21,355 nt of DNA from CAYSEW01 sp964430245 (GTDB lineage: Bacteria; Bacteroidota; Bacteroidia; Flavobacteriales_D; Parvicellaceae). Under the pieces are notes generated by a model. That model was not told the origin of the DNA, made no database searches, and saw only the letters and a program-made list of their open reading frames with translations. The stretch is taken from contig CAYSEW010000039.1 of the NCBI GenBank assembly GCA_964430245.1, positions 1 to 21,355 of the forward strand, in the 5' to 3' direction. Of the stretch, positions 6,928 through 14,956 are shown one piece after another (within the stretch, counting starts at the first letter, position 1; every line of letters begins with the position of its first letter). A program made the translations under genes and the position numbers.

Positions 6928-8706
6928 ATGAAATCACTCTCCTATCTCAATAAATACCTTATAAAATATAAATGGTATCTAATTTTAGGTATCCTATTTA
7001 TAATAAGCTCTAATTTATTTGCAGTCTATATGCCAGAAATTGTTGATAGGGCCGCAGACAAAATTTCTAATCATTTTATAGATAAAAAAAATGGAGCTTC
7101 ATTTAATAAAGAAAAAATATGGAATGCTGGCATTTATTTATGTCTAATTTACCTTGCATTGGCATTATTAAAAGGAATCTTCTTGTTTTTCACAAGGCAA
7201 ACCATCATTGTTATGTCTAGATTGATAGAGTATGATCTTAAAAATGAAATATTCGATAAATACCAATCTTTAAGTATCTCATTCTATAAAAAGAACAATA
7301 CAGGTGATCTACTTAATAGGATTAGTGAAGATGTTACTAAAGTACGTATGTACTTAGGACCTGCCATTATGTATACTATAAATGTAGCTGTGTTATTTAT
7401 ATTGGTAATTACATTCATGATCAAGAAAAACCCAGAATTAACATTATATGTACTTATTCCTTTACCTATTCTATCCTTTATTATTTACAAGATAAGTTTT
7501 ATGATCAATAAGAAAAGTGAGATTACTCAAACTCAGCAATCTCTTCTATCCACTTTTGTACAAGAAGCATTTTCTGGAATTCGCGTACTTAAATCCTATA
7601 ACAGGCAATCTTACTTCAGTAATGAATTTACCATAGAAACTGAAAACTACAAAAGAGCTTCATTAAGCCTTGCTTATGTAAATGCTTTTTTTATTCCTGC
7701 TATTGTATTACTTATAGGATTAAGCACCATTCTTACTATATATATTGGAGGAATCAAAACCATTAACAATGAAATTGATTATGGCGATATCGTCCAGTTT
7801 ATTTTTTACATCAATATGCTTACTTGGCCGATAGCTTCTGTTGGGTGGGTAACTTCTTTGATTCAAAGAGCTGCAGCATCACAAAAAAGAATCAATGAAT
7901 TTCTTAAAGTAGATGATAAAATCATCAATAAAAAAGATGCTGCTACTTTAGAAATAATTAAAAAAGTTGAATTCAACAAAGTAACATTCACTTATCCTGA
8001 TACAGGTATCACAGCATTGAAAGATATTTCTTTCTCTATTCATAAAGGGCAATCTTTAGGGATAATAGGAAGAACTGGCTCTGGGAAATCCACAATTGGT
8101 AATTTAATCTGCAGATTATATGATGCTGATAATGGATCTATTTTAATAAATAATAAAAATACACAAGATCAAAATATCAACAATTTAAGGTCTAGAATCG
8201 GTCATGTTCCACAAGATGTTTTTCTGTTCTCTGACACTATCAGCAATAATATTTCATTTGGTTTAGAGCTTTCACCCATTAACAATGAGCCTATTCAAAA
8301 GGCTGCTAAAAATGCTTTCATACATAAAGAAATATTGGAATTTCCTAATGCTTATAATACAAATATTGGAGAAAGAGGCATTACTTTATCCGGTGGCCAA
8401 AAACAAAGATTATCTATTGCAAGAGCACTGATCAAAAATCCAGATATTTTAATATTTGATGATTGTCTTTCTGCAGTTGATACAGAAGCAGAAGAAAACA
8501 TCCTTAAAAACCTGGCTCCAATAATGAAATCATGTATTACCATTATAATTGGACATAGAATTAGTTCTATTATGAAATCTGATTATATTTTAGTGTTAGA
8601 CAAAGGCATCATTATAGAACAAGGCAAGCATGAAGAGTTAATTCTGAAAAAAGGATATTATTCAGAAATCCATAGAAAGCAATTATTAGAAAAAAAAGAA
8701 GATTAA
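6928..8706 (+). CDS. ABC exporter, membrane and ATPase fused (MdlB/MsbA type)
   Basis: A half-transporter that should dimerise in the inner membrane and export a lipid, drug or peptide; the substrate cannot be read from the sequence. Residues 1 to about 320 form the six-helix transmembrane domain with long charged intracellular loops. The ATPase domain follows: Walker A GRTGSGKST at 381-389, signature LSGGQ at 487-491, Walker B with D511, and the H-loop His at 543. The residue after the Walker B aspartate is Asp (D512) rather than Glu, as in the DD-type MdlB-like subfamily, so this is not a defect. The ATG at 6928 is preferred to a TTG at 6916. It is divergent from leucine dehydrogenase and 92 bases before the DUF3276 gene. 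Confidence 0.93.
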   Translation: MKSLSYLNKYLIKYKWYLILGILFIISSNLFAVYMPEIVDRAADKISNHFIDKKNGASFNKEKIWNAGIYLCLIYLALALLKGIFLFFTRQTIIVMSRLIEYDLKNEIFDKYQSLSISFYKKNNTGDLLNRISEDVTKVRMYLGPAIMYTINVAVLFILVITFMIKKNPELTLYVLIPLPILSFIIYKISFMINKKSEITQTQQSLLSTFVQEAFSGIRVLKSYNRQSYFSNEFTIETENYKRASLSLAYVNAFFIPAIVLLIGLSTILTIYIGGIKTINNEIDYGDIVQFIFYINMLTWPIASVGWVTSLIQRAAASQKRINEFLKVDDKIINKKDAATLEIIKKVEFNKVTFTYPDTGITALKDISFSIHKGQSLGIIGRTGSGKSTIGNLICRLYDADNGSILINNKNTQDQNINNLRSRIGHVPQDVFLFSDTISNNISFGLELSPINNEPIQKAAKNAFIHKEILEFPNAYNTNIGERGITLSGGQKQRLSIARALIKNPDILIFDDCLSAVDTEAEENILKNLAPIMKSCITIIIGHRISSIMKSDYILVLDKGIIIEQGKHEELILKKGYYSEIHRKQLLEKKED

Positions 8707-8709
8707 AAA

Positions 8710-8731
8710 TTTTATTTTGTATAAAATAAAA
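8710..8731. repeat. perfect AT-only inverted repeat after the ABC transporter gene
   Basis: Two exact nine-base arms, TTTTATTTT (8710-8718) and AAAATAAAA (8723-8731), flank the loop GTAT. This is directly after the ABC transporter stop codon. It could be a weak transcription terminator or mRNA 3'-end hairpin. On the plus strand no T-run follows; on the minus strand five T follow it, but no gene is read that way here. Confidence 0.45.
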
Positions 8732-8743
8732 GAGATGTTTATC

Positions 8744-8770
8744 TTGCAAAAGTATATTTTAGTACAATTG
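8744..8770 (+). promoter_or_regulatory. possible promoter for the DUF3276 gene
   Basis: TTG at 8744-8746 lies 16 bases before TACAATTG (8763-8770), one mismatch from TAnnTTTG. The start codon lies 28 bases downstream of the box. The match is imperfect in an AT-rich region. Confidence 0.25.
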
Positions 8771-8798
8771 TGATTGAATAATGATAATATAATGATTT

Positions 8799-9230
8799 AT
8801 GAATGAGGGAAAAGGCAATTTTAGAGATGAAATTTTTTCTAAATCAGTAAGAGCCGGAAAAAGAACTTACTTTTTTGATGTTAAATCCACTAGAGGTGGA
8901 GATTTATATTTAACCATCACTGAAAGCAAAAAACGTTTTCAAGAAGATGGAACTTTCTATTTTGAGAAACATAAACTATTTCTTTATAAAGAAGATTTTG
9001 AAAAGTTCAGTGATGGACTTACTGAAGTGATAGATAAAATTTCTGAATTAAAGGAGAACTCTTCATATCAACAAGAGCCTCCTGTTAATGAAGAGCAACC
9101 TGCTTCTACTGATGAAGCAGACAAAACTCCTGACAATGTTGAAGAAGACTCAACTAATGATGCAGATAGTACTGAAGATACTGATGGAAATGCTTTTAAA
9201 GAGGTTGACTTTGATGATCTAGGAAAATAG
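8799..9230 (+). CDS. PUR-family DNA/RNA-binding protein (DUF3276)
   Basis: A small cytoplasmic nucleic-acid-binding protein of the PUR-alpha-like DUF3276 family. Its best-studied bacterial relative is Borrelia BpuR. Residues about 8-72 carry one PUR repeat: FSKSVRAGKRTYFFDVK, then DLYLTITESKK, an aromatic FYFEKHKLFLYKEDF stretch and a closing helix. Residues 85-143 form a strongly acidic, low-complexity tail rich in Glu, Asp, Asn and Thr, common in this family. It follows the ABC transporter on the same strand, a neighbourhood I recall from other Flavobacteriia. Its stop codon is separated by a single base from the stop of the convergent FMN reductase gene, leaving no room for a dedicated terminator. 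Confidence 0.9.
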   Translation: MNEGKGNFRDEIFSKSVRAGKRTYFFDVKSTRGGDLYLTITESKKRFQEDGTFYFEKHKLFLYKEDFEKFSDGLTEVIDKISELKENSSYQQEPPVNEEQPASTDEADKTPDNVEEDSTNDADSTEDTDGNAFKEVDFDDLGK

Positions 9231-9231
9231 G

Positions 9232-9498
9232 TCAAAACTCATTTATATTTTCTATAAATTCTGATATCTTTTTTAAAGATACTTTATCACTTAATTGATT
9301 ATCTGTTATTAGACTATCTACATTACTTAGCTTAGGTTTAGAAGATAATACTTCCATTTTAAGATGATGTAGTATATGGGTAAAATGGTCTAATGGTCTT
9401 AAGGCACCAGCATGTCCAGAAGCAACTCCTATTAAACCAGCTTTTTTACCCATTAATGAACGATGGTCAAGCGTATCCATAAAAGCTTTTAATATCCC
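9232..9498 (-). CDS. NADPH-dependent FMN reductase, C-terminal part (5' end lost in assembly gap)
   Basis: The C-terminal half of a flavodoxin-like NADPH-dependent FMN or quinone reductase. Reading from the gap edge, the frame runs GILKAFMDTLDHRSLMGKKAG and then the family's ASGHAGALRPLDHFTHIL segment, ending 82 residues after the internal methionine encoded at 9480-9478. In relatives GILKAF follows the flavin-binding PEYN motif, which would lie in the N block. About 90 N-terminal residues (some 270 bases) are missing, more than the 100 N shown. The sequence right of the gap does not encode them, so the gap must be longer than drawn. The gene is convergent with the DUF3276 gene, one base apart. 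Confidence 0.82.
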   Translation of the reverse strand, partial: GILKAFMDTLDHRSLMGKKAGLIGVASGHAGALRPLDHFTHILHHLKMEVLSSKPKLSNVDSLITDNQLSDKVSLKKISEFIENINEF

Positions 9499-9598
9499 NN
9501 NNNNNNNNNNNNNNNNNNNNNNNNNNNNNNNNNNNNNNNNNNNNNNNNNNNNNNNNNNNNNNNNNNNNNNNNNNNNNNNNNNNNNNNNNNNNNNNNNN
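9499..9598. other. assembly gap (100 N, true length unknown)
   Basis: A run of exactly 100 N, the conventional scaffold placeholder. It removes the start of the FMN reductase gene and probably its promoter. The genes on either side may not be as close as they appear. Confidence 0.98.
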
Positions 9599-9713
9599 GT
9601 TCAAAGACCGAATAAACAAAAATTTGTGTATAAATGAAAGTTCTATTCATCATTATATAAAGAGATTCAGGATATTTTTGAATTATATAATAAAATCATT
9701 TATACTATTTATT

Positions 9714-10394
9714 ATGAAATTAACTTTTTATGGCCATTCATGTTTTTCAGTTGAGATTCAAGGTAAAAATATATTATTTGATCCTTATATAACTCCAAAT
9801 GAAAAAGCAAATTCAATAGATGTAAATTCTATTGAAGCTGATTACATACTTATCTCTCATGGTCATGCTGATCATATTGCTGATGTCAGAACAATAGCTA
9901 GAAGAACAAATGCAAAGGTCGTTTCAAATTTTGAGATTGTTACTTGGTTTGAATCAAAAGGTGTACCTGATGGTCATCCTATGAATCATGGCGGCTCTTG
10001 GCAATTTGATTTTGGTAAAGTTAAATATGTAAATGCTATTCATAGCAGCATGCTTCCTGATGAAAGTTCGGGTGGTAATCCAGGAGGTTTTGTAATTGAA
10101 TCTAAAGATGGTAATTTTTACTATGCTGGAGATACTGCTCTTCATATGGACATGAAGCTAATACCTATGTCTACAAAAATTGATTTTGCAGTTTTACCTA
10201 TAGGTGACAATTTCACCATGGGTGTAGATGATGCAATTACAGCTTCAAAATTTGTAGAAACTTCAAAAGTAGTAGGAGTTCATTACGATACTTTCGGATA
10301 TATTGAAATAGATCATTCAAAAGCAAAAGAATCTTTCAGATCCAATGAGATAGATCTTTATCTACCTGAAATTGGAGAAACAATTGAAATATAA
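9714..10394 (+). CDS. UPF0173 metal-dependent hydrolase (metallo-beta-lactamase fold)
   Basis: A 226-residue cytoplasmic metallo-beta-lactamase-fold hydrolase of the UPF0173 group; the physiological substrate is unknown. The metal-binding HGHADH motif is at residues 49-54. Further family marks are the YGHSCF start, the HPMNHGG turn, the AGDTALHMDM segment that supplies a bridging aspartate, and GVHYDTF near the end with the last metal histidine. The frame stays open upstream to a TTG at 9624, but the ATG at 9714 gives the MKLTFYGHSC start seen in the family. It ends six bases before parA, so the two are probably cotranscribed. Confidence 0.93.
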   Translation: MKLTFYGHSCFSVEIQGKNILFDPYITPNEKANSIDVNSIEADYILISHGHADHIADVRTIARRTNAKVVSNFEIVTWFESKGVPDGHPMNHGGSWQFDFGKVKYVNAIHSSMLPDESSGGNPGGFVIESKDGNFYYAGDTALHMDMKLIPMSTKIDFAVLPIGDNFTMGVDDAITASKFVETSKVVGVHYDTFGYIEIDHSKAKESFRSNEIDLYLPEIGETIEI

Positions 10395-10400
10395 TTTAGT

Positions 10401-11210
10401 ATGGCAAAAATAATTACTGTTGCAAATCAAAAAGGTGGTGTAGGAAAAACTACTACAGCTATTAATCTATCTGCATGTCTTGGAGTTTTAGACAAAAAAA
10501 CCTTAATCATTGATGCAGACCCTCAGGCAAATTCTACTTCAGGAGTTGGTTTTGAATATAAAAAATTGGATGGTAGCATCTACGATTGTATTATCAATCA
10601 ATCAGATAATATTAATGAATACATCCTTGAGACAAGTAGCCCTAACTTAAGCATTCTACCCTCTCACATAGATCTTGTTGGAGCTGAAATTGAAATGATA
10701 AATCTTCCTAATAGAGAATATATTATTAAAAACATCATCGATAAAGTAAAAGAAGATTTTGATTATATAATTATAGATTGTTCACCTTCTCTTGGTTTAA
10801 TCACTTTAAATGCATTAACTGCATCTGATAGTGTTATTATCCCTGTTCAATGTGAATATTTTGCATTAGAAGGATTGGGGAAATTATTAAACACCATAAA
10901 AATTGTTCAAAGCAGACTAAATGGCTCATTGAGTATTGAAGGAATACTTCTCACTATGTATGACACTCGATTAAGACTTGCTAATCAAGTAATTGAAGAA
11001 GTAAAACTGCATTTTCAGCAATTAGTTTTTAATACAATTATTCATAGAAATACTCGATTAGGAGAAGCACCGAGTCATGGTGAAACTATAATTATGCATG
11101 ATGCAAGCAGCAAAGGGGCAATTAATTATTTAAATCTTGCTAAAGAAGTAATCAATAATCAAATTAATACTGAAAATCAATTAGAAAAAACTGAATCAAA
11201 TGAGCGCTAA
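10401..11210 (+). CDS. parA: chromosome partitioning ATPase ParA (Soj)
   Basis: A Walker-type ATPase that binds DNA non-specifically and, with ParB, segregates the replication origin. The deviant Walker A KGGVGKTT is at residues 11-18, including the signature lysine K11. The switch segment DADPQANST begins at D38, and IIIDCSPSLG is the Walker B region. At 269 residues it is a chromosomal Soj-type ParA without the N-terminal helix-turn-helix of many plasmid forms. The stop overlaps the parB start by 11 bases (ATG at 11200, parA ends 11210), a translational coupling arrangement. It lies six bases after the UPF0173 gene. Confidence 0.97.
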   Translation: MAKIITVANQKGGVGKTTTAINLSACLGVLDKKTLIIDADPQANSTSGVGFEYKKLDGSIYDCIINQSDNINEYILETSSPNLSILPSHIDLVGAEIEMINLPNREYIIKNIIDKVKEDFDYIIIDCSPSLGLITLNALTASDSVIIPVQCEYFALEGLGKLLNTIKIVQSRLNGSLSIEGILLTMYDTRLRLANQVIEEVKLHFQQLVFNTIIHRNTRLGEAPSHGETIIMHDASSKGAINYLNLAKEVINNQINTENQLEKTESNER

Positions 11211-12081
11211 AAAATCAGCTTTAGGAAAAGGATTAAGCGCATTACTTGAAAATGCTGACACAGATATTACCATTAGATCTAGCTCATCAGAAAAGTCTAA
11301 CTTCACATTAGGTAATATTTGTTTTATTAAAGCGAATAGGATTGAAACCAACCCTTTTCAGCCAAGAACACATTTCAACAAAGAATCCATACTAGAATTA
11401 TCCAGCTCAATTAAAGAACACGGTATTATCCAACCAATTACTGTAAGGAAAATTGGGAATGATAAATTTCAAATCATTTCAGGTGAAAGAAGATACAAAG
11501 CTGCGCAAATTGCAGGTTTAGATGAGATTCCATCATATATTAGAATTGCTGATGATCAAAGTATGCTTGAAATGGCGATCATCGAAAATATACAAAGACA
11601 AGACCTAAATGCCATTGAAATTGGATTGAGCTATCAAAGACTACTTGAAGAATGTAATCTTACTCAAGAAGAGCTAAGCTCAAGAATAGGAAAGAACCGT
11701 TCTACTATCTCTAATTATTTAAGAATTCTTCAATTACCAGATGAAATTCAAGCAGGCATCAGAGATCAATTAATTAGTATGGGTCACGCAAGGGCTTTAC
11801 TTAGCTTTAAAGATCCTGAAGAAATAATAAAAGCATATCAAGAAATAATCAAAAATCACCTATCAGTTAGAGCAACTGAAAATCTAGGTAAGCGTAAAAA
11901 ATCTAACAATAATATTCCCCTTACTCTTTCTAGATATGAAAAAAGAATGCAAGATGAGCTTTCACATCAATATCAAACAAAAATCAAAATAGATAAAAGC
12001 AACAAAGGAAAGGGAAAGATCGTTATTAATTTTGACAATGAAATTGAAATGAATCGAATCATAGACCTATTGGAAAAATAA
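11200..12081 (+). CDS. parB: chromosome partitioning CTPase ParB (Spo0J)
   Basis: A parS-binding, CTP-dependent DNA clamp that partners ParA in origin segregation. The N terminus holds the LGKGLSALL motif (from residue 8) that stimulates the ParA ATPase. It is followed by NPFQPRTHF and the CTP-binding GERR (95-98) of the ParB/Srx domain. The helix-turn-helix is at about 154-177 (LTQEELSSRIGKNRSTISNY). The C-terminal part from about residue 245 is the dimerisation domain. The length of 293 residues is typical. It overlaps parA by 11 bases, and the next gene starts on the base after its stop codon. No parS-like palindrome was found in the window. Confidence 0.97.
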   Translation: MSAKKSALGKGLSALLENADTDITIRSSSSEKSNFTLGNICFIKANRIETNPFQPRTHFNKESILELSSSIKEHGIIQPITVRKIGNDKFQIISGERRYKAAQIAGLDEIPSYIRIADDQSMLEMAIIENIQRQDLNAIEIGLSYQRLLEECNLTQEELSSRIGKNRSTISNYLRILQLPDEIQAGIRDQLISMGHARALLSFKDPEEIIKAYQEIIKNHLSVRATENLGKRKKSNNNIPLTLSRYEKRMQDELSHQYQTKIKIDKSNKGKGKIVINFDNEIEMNRIIDLLEK

Positions 12082-12624
12082 ATGCGTTTTCACCTTCTTC
12101 TTTTTATATTATTTTTTTCTCTTATTTCTTTCTCTCAAAAAAATGAGATTGACTCTACTCACCTACCCAAAAAAGCCACTATTTTATCTTCTATTTTTCC
12201 AGGAAGTGGCCAGGTCTATAATAATTTTCACCGCCCTACTGATCAAAAGAATAGGTTATGGTGGAAATTACCAATAATTTATGGTGGTTTAGGGACTGCA
12301 ACTTTTTTTATTCTTGATAATAATTTTCAGTTTAAATCCTATAAAAGTGAAAGACTTTACAGACAAGAAACAGGTCTAATAGATTTATATCCTGAGTATT
12401 CATCAGATCAATTAAAGCTAATACAAGATGACTACAGAAGATGGAGGGATTTATCTATTATTTCCTTTTTAGGTATATATTTATTACAACTAGTAGATGC
12501 TAATGTAGAAGGACATTTAATTCACTTTGACAATTCTAATGACCTTTCCTTTAAATTTAAACCTATTGTTAACCCTATCAACGAATATTCATTTGCTCAG
12601 CTTAAACTCATAATCACCTTCTAA
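12082..12624 (+). CDS. DUF5683 envelope protein
   Basis: A 180-residue protein with a cleavable-looking signal peptide ending near FSQ (residue 19). The DUF5683 core follows: HLPKKATILSSIFPGSGQVYNN, then the WWKLPIIYGGLGTATFF membrane segment, a charged stretch with YRRWRD, and a second membrane segment, SIISFLGIYLLQLVDANVEGHL. Its function is unknown; an envelope location is inferred from the leader and the two membrane helices. It starts on the base right after the parB stop and is surely in the parAB operon. In many Bacteroidota a DUF5683 gene follows parB and precedes dapB and lepB (from memory); here those two genes do not follow. Confidence 0.88.
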   Translation: MRFHLLLFILFFSLISFSQKNEIDSTHLPKKATILSSIFPGSGQVYNNFHRPTDQKNRLWWKLPIIYGGLGTATFFILDNNFQFKSYKSERLYRQETGLIDLYPEYSSDQLKLIQDDYRRWRDLSIISFLGIYLLQLVDANVEGHLIHFDNSNDLSFKFKPIVNPINEYSFAQLKLIITF

Positions 12625-12697
12625 TTTTTTTTTAATAACTTATTTCTTTATTCTTGAAGAACTATTTTAGTTAATTTCAAAATATAATAAATTGAAA

Positions 12698-14191
12698 ATG
12701 GAGAAATTTGATCTTTGTGTCATTGGTGCAGGTCCATCTGGTTATGCTGCAGCAATGCGTGCTGTTGATTATAAAAAAAAGGTAGTGCTGATTGAGAAAG
12801 ATAAAATTGGTGGAGCTGGATTATACAATGGTGCACTTACCTCAAAAACATTATGGGAACTCTCACAAAAAGTAAGAACTGTTAATGAAAGTATGGTTTC
12901 TTCGGGTAGGAAAAAATTTGAAATTCCATGGGACGTTGCAAGTAAAACAATGCAAGAAGCCATGTTTGATAGAAAATTTCAATATTCCTGTCACATTAAA
13001 CTATTACAATCAGAATCGCTTAAGCATATATTTAAATACATAAGAGGATATGCGAGTTTTGTGGATAATCATCACATTAAGGTCTCTAAAAAAAATGGTC
13101 AGGAGAAAATTATTTATGCTGAAAATACAATAATTGCTACTGGAAGTAAGCCAAGACAACTACCTAATATTCAAGTAGATGAAAAAGTTATTCTTACTAG
13201 CGATGGTGTAGATTCATTAACAAATTTTCCTAAAAGCATGGTCATTGTAGGAGCCGGTGTTATTGGATGTGAATATGCTAGTATCTTTTCTAATTTCGGA
13301 AAAACAAAGGTTTATTTAATAGACAGAGCAGATAAAATCCTTCCTTTTGAAGACGAAGATATTTCTAGCTTAATTGATAAAAATCTTACCAATAACGGTG
13401 TTACCATCCATCAAAACGCTCAACTAGAAAGATTAGAGAATAAGAAAGGCAAGGTTGAATATGAGCTCTCTTATAAAAATGGTAAAAAAGAAATAATTAA
13501 AGTTGAAAAAGCATTACTGTCAGTTGGAAGAAAATTAAATATTAAAGGACTTAATATGGAAAATGCTGGTGTCACTTTAAGTGATAGAGGTGTTCATATA
13601 AAAGATACAGATACACAAACCAATATACCTAATATTTATGCAGTAGGTGATGCAAGTGGTCATATAGCTTTGGTCAATATAGGAGAATTAGAAGGAAGAC
13701 ATGCCGTAGAAAGAATCTTTGAAAATAAAAAGGAAAAGTTAAACTATGAAAATGTTAGTACCATTATGTTCTTACAACCAGAAGTTGCTTCAGTTGGTAT
13801 GAATGAAAAACAATGTCTGCAAGAAAACATCCCCGTCAAAGTGGTAAAGCTGGATTACTCATGTATTGCTAGAGCAATTGCTATGAGAAAAACTGAAGGT
13901 TTTTTTAAGATCATTGTAACCAATGACAAAGAAATGAAAATTCTCGGTATGAGAGCTGTTGGCGAACATGCTTCTAGTGCTATTCAAGCAGTTGCTTTAC
14001 TTATTAAAATGAATAAAGGAATCCATGAGTTGGCTGAATTGGTACACCCTCACCCTTCTATTATTGAAGGGGTGCAGGAATGTGTTAGAATGTTATTGAA
14101 TAAATCGATCTTTAAATCTTCAGTATTTAAAGACAAACTCTGGTGCTATAGCTGTGTTGATGGCAAAAAAACTCCTTTACAACGATTATAA
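12698..14191 (+). CDS. dihydrolipoamide dehydrogenase-fold flavoprotein lacking the redox-active cysteines
   Basis: A class I pyridine nucleotide-disulfide oxidoreductase by fold. The FAD-binding GAGPSG is at residues 10-15 and the NAD(P)-binding GAGVIG at 185-190. The second FAD motif is YAVGDASG, and a C-terminal dimerisation domain carries the catalytic pair H452 and E457 in HPHPSIIE. The redox centre of true lipoamide dehydrogenases, GGTCLNVGCIPSK, is here GGAGLYNGALTSK, so both cysteines are replaced (G41 and A46). It therefore cannot use the usual disulfide. The tail ends in LWCYSCVDGKK, with CxxC at 483-486. The ATG at 12698 is preferred over a TTG at 12692. It begins 73 bases after the DUF5683 gene. 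The substrate is unknown; automatic naming as lipoyl dehydrogenase would be misleading. Confidence 0.85.
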   Translation: MEKFDLCVIGAGPSGYAAAMRAVDYKKKVVLIEKDKIGGAGLYNGALTSKTLWELSQKVRTVNESMVSSGRKKFEIPWDVASKTMQEAMFDRKFQYSCHIKLLQSESLKHIFKYIRGYASFVDNHHIKVSKKNGQEKIIYAENTIIATGSKPRQLPNIQVDEKVILTSDGVDSLTNFPKSMVIVGAGVIGCEYASIFSNFGKTKVYLIDRADKILPFEDEDISSLIDKNLTNNGVTIHQNAQLERLENKKGKVEYELSYKNGKKEIIKVEKALLSVGRKLNIKGLNMENAGVTLSDRGVHIKDTDTQTNIPNIYAVGDASGHIALVNIGELEGRHAVERIFENKKEKLNYENVSTIMFLQPEVASVGMNEKQCLQENIPVKVVKLDYSCIARAIAMRKTEGFFKIIVTNDKEMKILGMRAVGEHASSAIQAVALLIKMNKGIHELAELVHPHPSIIEGVQECVRMLLNKSIFKSSVFKDKLWCYSCVDGKKTPLQRL

Positions 14192-14236
14192 ACTAATTTT
14201 ATATTACTAAACAACTTTATTAGCTGACCAATCGTC

Positions 14237-14266
14237 TTGATTATTAGATGTATATTACATACCTTG
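14237..14266 (+). promoter_or_regulatory. possible promoter of the S74 fibre gene
   Basis: TTG at 14237-14239, then 20 bases, then TACCTTG at 14260-14266, resembling the Bacteroidota -33/-7 pair with one base missing in the -7 box. The ATG follows 22 bases later. Confidence 0.28.
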
Positions 14267-14288
14267 CACTCCTAAAATTATAATCCTT

Positions 14289-14856
14289 ATGAACTTAATA
14301 TCCATAAAGAAAAAAATAACTTTTCTTACAGTTACACTGTTTTTAACACTTCAAACAACCTTCTCTCAAAATACTCCACCTAATTTAATCAATTATCAGG
14401 CAATTGCACATGGTAATTCAGGTGCTCCTTTGGCTAATCAACAAGTTGATCTACTAGTCAAGATACTTGATGGAACAAATTCAGTTGTATGGAGTGAAGA
14501 GCACAACGGAATCACTACCAATGACTATGGCTTGATCAGTTTAATGATCGGTAATGGAACTAATCAATCTGATCCTTTTTCAACGATCAACTGGTCTGCA
14601 GGAGTTCATCAACTGGAGATTGAGATTAATGAAGGGTTTGGCTTCAATTCAATGGGAATCAATCAGTTGGTATCTGTTCCTTATGCTTTCCATGCTATAA
14701 CAGTAGAAAATGACCAAGTTGATGACGCTGATGCTGATCCAACAAATGAAATTGAATTACCTGCTTCTGGAAATACCAATGATGTGCTTACATGGAATGG
14801 TACTAATTGGGTAGCACAAGCCAATGATGGTACAGATGATGCAGATAATGATCCTA
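14289..14856 (+). CDS. secreted fibre protein, N-terminal part (INYQA-domain; continues across assembly gap)
   Basis: The first 189 codons of a large secreted protein. A basic and hydrophobic Sec signal peptide ends near TFSQ (residue about 27). Residues about 31-137 form a beta-rich domain widespread in Bacteroidota surface proteins: LINYQAIAHGNSG, TTNDYGLISLMIGNG, NEGFGFNSMG and the closing LVSVPYAFHA. The same domain opens the two later genes at 18436 and 21000. An Asp-rich linker with DADADPTNEIEL follows, then a segment ending in DGTDDADNDP where the gap begins. The open frame right of the gap is almost certainly the same gene. The two halves are out of phase across 100 N, which only means that the N count is nominal. 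Confidence 0.85.
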
Positions 14857-14956
14857 NNNNNNNNNNNNNNNNNNNNNNNNNNNNNNNNNNNNNNNNNNNN
14901 NNNNNNNNNNNNNNNNNNNNNNNNNNNNNNNNNNNNNNNNNNNNNNNNNNNNNNNN
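14857..14956. other. assembly gap (100 N) inside the S74 fibre gene
   Basis: Exactly 100 N interrupt the gene within an Asp-rich, repeat-prone linker (GATGCTGATGCTGATCC-like units occur just before it). The gap probably reflects an unresolved repeat, so the missing length is unknown. Confidence 0.98.

Noticed and set aside
8455..8466. Asp instead of Glu after the Walker B aspartate as a sign of a dead ATPase
   Set aside because: The DD form followed by a LSAVD-type segment is normal in the MdlB-like subfamily, and all other ATPase motifs are intact.
10401..12081. parS centromere or replication origin near parAB
   Set aside because: No palindrome resembling TGTTTCACGTGAAACA and no cluster of DnaA boxes was seen by eye; the only CACGTG-like spot (around 275) does not extend.
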